Positions 5,815-7,736 of a stretch of 7,736 bases of DNA are shown piece by piece. Source of the stretch: Cyanobacteriota bacterium (GTDB lineage Bacteria > Cyanobacteriota > Cyanobacteriia > Phormidesmidales > Phormidesmidaceae); the NCBI GenBank assembly GCA_027483425.1, contig JAIXUR010000258.1, forward strand, positions 1 through 7,736. The letters are read 5' to 3'. Numbering within the stretch: position 1 is the first letter of the stretch; every line of letters starts with the position of its first letter. The position numbers were made by a program, and so were the translations under genes. The notes beneath the pieces are model-generated. The model saw only the letters and a list, made by a program, of their open reading frames with translations. It was not told where the DNA came from and searched no databases.

Positions 5815-6383
5815 CTCCGACGGCACGGGTGTCATCACTGCCCCTTTGGCGGCAGCCCTGGGTGATCAACAGTGCGGTTACCGTGGTTTCGGTGGTGGTC
5901 TGTCTGCTGCTGCTGCCGAGCCGTGTGCCGGGGATGGAACTATTGGGGGTGTCGCCCCACTGGCTGCTGATCTGGGTAGTCGCCTGGAGCATCAAGCGTA
6001 CCCAGTGGGAAGGGGCGATCGCAGGCCTAGTTCTGGGTCTGCTCCAGGATGCCATGACCTCTCCCCACCCCACCCACACCCTCAGTCTGATTGTGGTGGG
6101 GGTGCTGACGGCGCGATTGCAAAAGCAACGCTACCTGCAAGAGGACATTGTCTCCGTAGCGCTGATTGTATTTGCCATGGCGGTGATCGCCGAGACCGTG
6201 CTAGCCCTGCAAATTAGTCTTAACCAATTGATCTCAGCGGACTCTCTCTATCCGTCCCTGGGTAAGATTTGGCTTTACCACCAGCGCATTGCGCTCAGTT
6301 CGGCCATTTTGAGCAGTCTCTGGGCCCCTGCCCTCTATTACCCCCTCAACCGCTGGTGGGATAGATACTCACCGAGTAGCTGA
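5811..6383 (+). CDS. mreD: Rod shape-determining protein MreD
   Basis: A 190-aa polytopic inner-membrane protein of the elongation complex, partner of MreC. Hydrophobic segments can be seen at about 20-36, 43-60, 66-80, 90-103, 112-134 and 160-178, consistent with the 5-6 helices of the family. The conserved stretch GAIAGLVLGLLQDAMTS (68-84), followed by LSLIVVGVLTAR (91-102), matches the MreD core G-x2-lGLlqD. The start overlaps the mreC stop by 4 bp (ATGA) and has GAGGA just upstream inside mreC. Last gene of the operon; an intrinsic terminator lies about 50 bp downstream. MreD proteins vary in sequence, so position after mreC strengthens the call. Confidence 0.93.
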   Translation: MTPTARVSSLPLWRQPWVINSAVTVVSVVVCLLLLPSRVPGMELLGVSPHWLLIWVVAWSIKRTQWEGAIAGLVLGLLQDAMTSPHPTHTLSLIVVGVLTARLQKQRYLQEDIVSVALIVFAMAVIAETVLALQISLNQLISADSLYPSLGKIWLYHQRIALSSAILSSLWAPALYYPLNRWWDRYSPSS

Positions 6384-6432
6384 GGACAATTCTAGCCACA
6401 AAAATACCGAAGAATTTTGCTTCCTCCCGAGA

Positions 6433-6470
6433 AGGCAGGCTCTGCACCCCTGCCTGGGGGTATCTTTTTT
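6433..6470 (+). terminator. Intrinsic terminator of mreBCD
   Basis: AGGCAGG (6433-6439) pairs perfectly with CCTGCCT (6449-6455) around a 9-base loop. The flanks CCC (6426-6428) and GGGGG (6456-6460) can add pairs, and six T follow (6465-6470). It lies in the 112-bp gap between convergent mreD and the HAD gene. The minus-strand side has no comparable T-run, so it mainly serves mreD. Confidence 0.75.
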
Positions 6471-6495
6471 CCCAGCAATAAACAGCCCAATCTAT

Positions 6496-7233
6496 CTAGC
6501 GGGGCTGCTGTCGTAGGGTCGTCCGCTGCTGGAGCATTTGGCAGGCTGTCCACAGGTTGGCCACCAGGTGGGTGGGGCGAAAGCTCTGCAGGTAGCTGCT
6601 GCTGCGAATGCCACAGGTAACGGCGACGGTCGGGATACCGTGGGTTTGCCCGGCCATAATGTCGGCCTCGGTGTCACCCACCATCCAGGCGTGGCGGAGG
6701 TCGTAACCCTGGCGATTACAGGCGGCGATCGCCGCCTGCAATCGCTCTACCTTGTGGTTGGCCTGGTTTTGGTAGGCGGCCTCAACCTGGGGCATGCCAT
6801 ACAGGTCACTGATGGCCCAGCCCAGGTCGTGCTGATCTAAGAACCGCATCACCTGGTCAGGGGGGCGTAGGGTCACCAATACCACCCGCACACCGCACTG
6901 ACGCAAAATATCTAGCCCTTCCCGAGCCTGGGGCTGCACCTGGTCGTAATCAAGCAGGGTACTGTGGTTCACAATGCGGCTAACCTGGCCCAAGAAACCA
7001 TCGATATATTGACCCTCGAGCCCTGACCAATGGGCGATTTGGCGATCGGGCACGCGGTTTTGTTTAAAGGTCCAAAACTGAGACTTGGGCAGGTGGCGTA
7101 TAGCCAGATCGTCACCCTGGGCCTGGGCGTGGGTTTGCACCCACGCTAATCCCCGGCGGTAGGTGGCGTAGTAGCGCTCAGAGACATCGGCGATTGGGCC
7201 ATCAAAGTCGCAAAAGATGGTAGTTGCAGACAT
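6496..7233 (-). CDS. HAD-superfamily hydrolase, probable phosphatase
   Basis: A 245-aa cytoplasmic hydrolase of the haloacid dehalogenase superfamily. All four catalytic motifs are visible: motif I FCDFDGPIAD with nucleophile Asp9 and acid/base Asp11, motif II LVTLR with Thr121, motif III Lys161 in HKVERL, and motif IV MVGDTEADI with Asp187 and Asp191 for magnesium. About 100 residues between motifs I and II form a helical C1-type cap, as in phosphoglycolate phosphatases and beta-phosphoglucomutases. The motif I variant DFDGPIAD (instead of DxDGTLxD) and the odd cap make the substrate unclear. The ATG at 7233 puts the nucleophile at the usual residue 9, although the GAGGAG site is 12 bases away, rather far. 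The gene is convergent with mreD; its promoter region carries a palindrome (7268-7284). Confidence 0.9.
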   Translation of the reverse strand: MSATTIFCDFDGPIADVSERYYATYRRGLAWVQTHAQAQGDDLAIRHLPKSQFWTFKQNRVPDRQIAHWSGLEGQYIDGFLGQVSRIVNHSTLLDYDQVQPQAREGLDILRQCGVRVVLVTLRPPDQVMRFLDQHDLGWAISDLYGMPQVEAAYQNQANHKVERLQAAIAACNRQGYDLRHAWMVGDTEADIMAGQTHGIPTVAVTCGIRSSSYLQSFRPTHLVANLWTACQMLQQRTTLRQQPR

Positions 7234-7250
7234 AGACTACGGAAACTCCT

Positions 7251-7264
7251 CGCCGTTAGCGGCG
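7251..7264 (-). promoter_or_regulatory. Small hairpin beside the HAD ribosome-binding site
   Basis: CGCCG-TTAG-CGGCG is a 5-bp all-GC stem with a 4-base loop. On the minus strand it shares one base with the GAGGAG ribosome site (7251-7246). If transcribed in the leader it would sit against the ribosome site and could lower initiation. This is inference from position. Confidence 0.35.
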
Positions 7265-7293
7265 TTCATATCACTAAGTGATATCAAATACAA
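7265..7293 (-). promoter_or_regulatory. Candidate promoter with operator palindrome upstream of the HAD gene
   Basis: On the minus strand a -35-like TTGTAT (7293-7288) and a -10-like TATGAA (7270-7265) are 17 bases apart, each matching consensus in four of six positions. The spacer and -10 edge contain a perfect dyad, ATATCACT-A-AGTGATAT (7268-7284), with 8-bp arms and a 1-base centre. A dimeric repressor bound here would block polymerase. The palindrome is seen directly; the promoter and operator roles are inferred. Confidence 0.5.
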
Positions 7294-7373
7294 GCTTTGC
7301 TAATATTTTTTTACAATTATCAAAGCTCATTTACTGTAGCAGGCTAATTTCAAAACGACCACTGCAAATCCCG

Positions 7374-7387
7374 CTTAGAGTGTTCCA
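7374..7387. repeat. 14-bp repeat, copy 2 (near IS remnant)
   Basis: CTTAGAGTGTTCCA, identical to 3583-3596 and in the same orientation. It lies 103 bp beyond the transposase stop codon, in a region without genes. Confidence 0.4.
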
Positions 7388-7418
7388 ACTAAATACTTAT
7401 CCAGAGTCTCATCGCGAC

Positions 7419-7433
7419 CGGCCCAACGGGCCG
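7419..7433. repeat. GC-rich hairpin near the IS end
   Basis: A perfect 6-bp GC stem, CGGCCC with GGGCCG, around an AAC loop. A T-run (7458-7463) lies about 25 bases further on the plus strand, too far for a normal terminator. It may be part of the IS end or a barrier to read-through into the element. Confidence 0.35.
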
Positions 7434-7490
7434 AGTTCGCGGCCTGGAAATGGATGCTTTTTTAGTTTGGACGGACATTCCGCAGGTTGA

Positions 7491-7736
7491 TCAGCCAGTC
7501 AGATAATATTTTTGGCAGGGAGCGCCGAGGAACCCCAAGACCTTCAGGCGTTCAGAGGTTAAATTAGAGATGTGAACTTGGCCGTTGAGCACAACCCGAT
7601 GAATGGCCTGAAAGGATTGAAAGATCCAGCGCAAGGTCGGCGTTTGGGTGGGGCGCTTGCGCTGGTCAAGTACCGTTTCATCGGCGTGAGCCAAAGCCTG
7701 CCGGAGTTGCCGTTGGGCCAAAGTATAGACCATCAC
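7491..7736 (-). mobile_element. Partial IS1634/IS4-like transposase (C-terminal end), cut by the window edge
   Basis: The C-terminal 81 or so residues of a transposase; the frame stays open through the right edge, so the true start is outside. The text resembles the C-terminus of cyanobacterial IS1634-type (IS4-superfamily, DDE) transposases: MVYTLAQRQLRQAL, then PTLRWIFQSFQAIHRVVLNG, then LTSERLKVLGFLG and CQKYY. These elements end with a helical region and a closing Cys-Tyr-Tyr stretch; the catalytic residues would lie upstream, off the window. No frameshift is seen in the visible part, so the element could be intact. The family call is from memory of the consensus, not from a search. Confidence 0.8.

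Larger units (their letters stand above)
7294..7490. other. Gene-poor flank of the insertion sequence
   Basis: No convincing gene. The first part (7294-7330) is strongly AT-rich, unlike the rest of the window. It is followed by the 14-bp repeat copy (7374-7387), a compact hairpin CGGCCC-AAC-GGGCCG (7419-7433), and an open plus-strand frame (7393-7500) of 35 codons without a start near its front. The left end of the insertion sequence should lie in this stretch, but I cannot place its terminal repeat or a target-site duplication because the other end is outside the window. Confidence 0.5.

Noticed and set aside
7278..7490. 70-codon plus-strand frame before the transposase
   Set aside because: It crosses the AT-rich promoter side of the HAD gene and the IS flank, has no ribosome site, and its translation changes composition midway with no recognisable domain.
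1..7736. CRISPR array, tRNA or rRNA genes
   Set aside because: I saw no regularly spaced repeats beyond the two-unit repeat at the left end, and no cloverleaf or rRNA-like sequence in the gaps.

Overview
This window looks like the chromosome of a cyanobacterium, probably a filamentous Leptolyngbya/Nodosilinea-like lineage (the lineage is inference). The evidence is six perfect GCGATCGC (HIP1) octamers, a cyanobacterial-type short SSB, a small DUF2949-like protein of a kind I know only from cyanobacteria, and MreB and glucose-6-phosphate isomerase sequences of cyanobacterial style. The DNA is moderately GC-rich, except for an AT-rich stretch near the right end. Most genes are core housekeeping genes. 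I see no defence, CRISPR, secondary-metabolite or toxin cluster.

Layout, left to right. (1) A repeat-bearing tail (1-97) with two palindromic AAACCnGGTTT units. (2) On the minus strand, pgi (glucose-6-phosphate isomerase, 529 aa), and upstream of it in the same direction a stand-alone cyclic-nucleotide-binding domain protein (123 aa). (3) A 247-bp divergent region with two hairpins, then mscL (mechanosensitive channel) on the plus strand. (4) A 66-bp imperfect inverted repeat, then a 68-aa DUF2949-like gene. This gene runs into ssb, which is convergent, and their stop codons overlap by 4 bp. (5) A 396-bp divergent region between ssb and mreB that holds candidate promoters for both genes, a 10-bp-period direct repeat and a 12-bp palindrome. 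(6) The cell-shape operon mreB-mreC-mreD on the plus strand. The gaps are 33 bp (mreB to mreC) and a 4-bp ATGA overlap (mreC to mreD), and an intrinsic terminator follows. (7) A convergent HAD-family hydrolase on the minus strand, preceded by a perfect 8+1+8 palindrome lying between a candidate -35 and -10. (8) A 257-bp gene-poor region, then the 3' end of an IS1634/IS4-like transposase that runs off the right edge.

How the genes fit together: mreBCD build the elongation/cell-wall scaffold (MreB filaments, the periplasmic MreC organiser, the membrane MreD). Pgi links glycolysis, gluconeogenesis and the oxidative pentose phosphate route. MscL protects against hypo-osmotic shock and SSB serves replication and repair. 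Apart from mreBCD, the neighbours look like independent transcription units, not one pathway. I do not see a clearly new system. The points most worth a second look are non-coding: the HAD promoter palindrome, the hairpin overlapping the DUF2949 promoter region, a 14-bp repeat shared by the ssb promoter and the IS flank, the repeat pair beside pgi, and the lone cyclic-nucleotide-binding protein.
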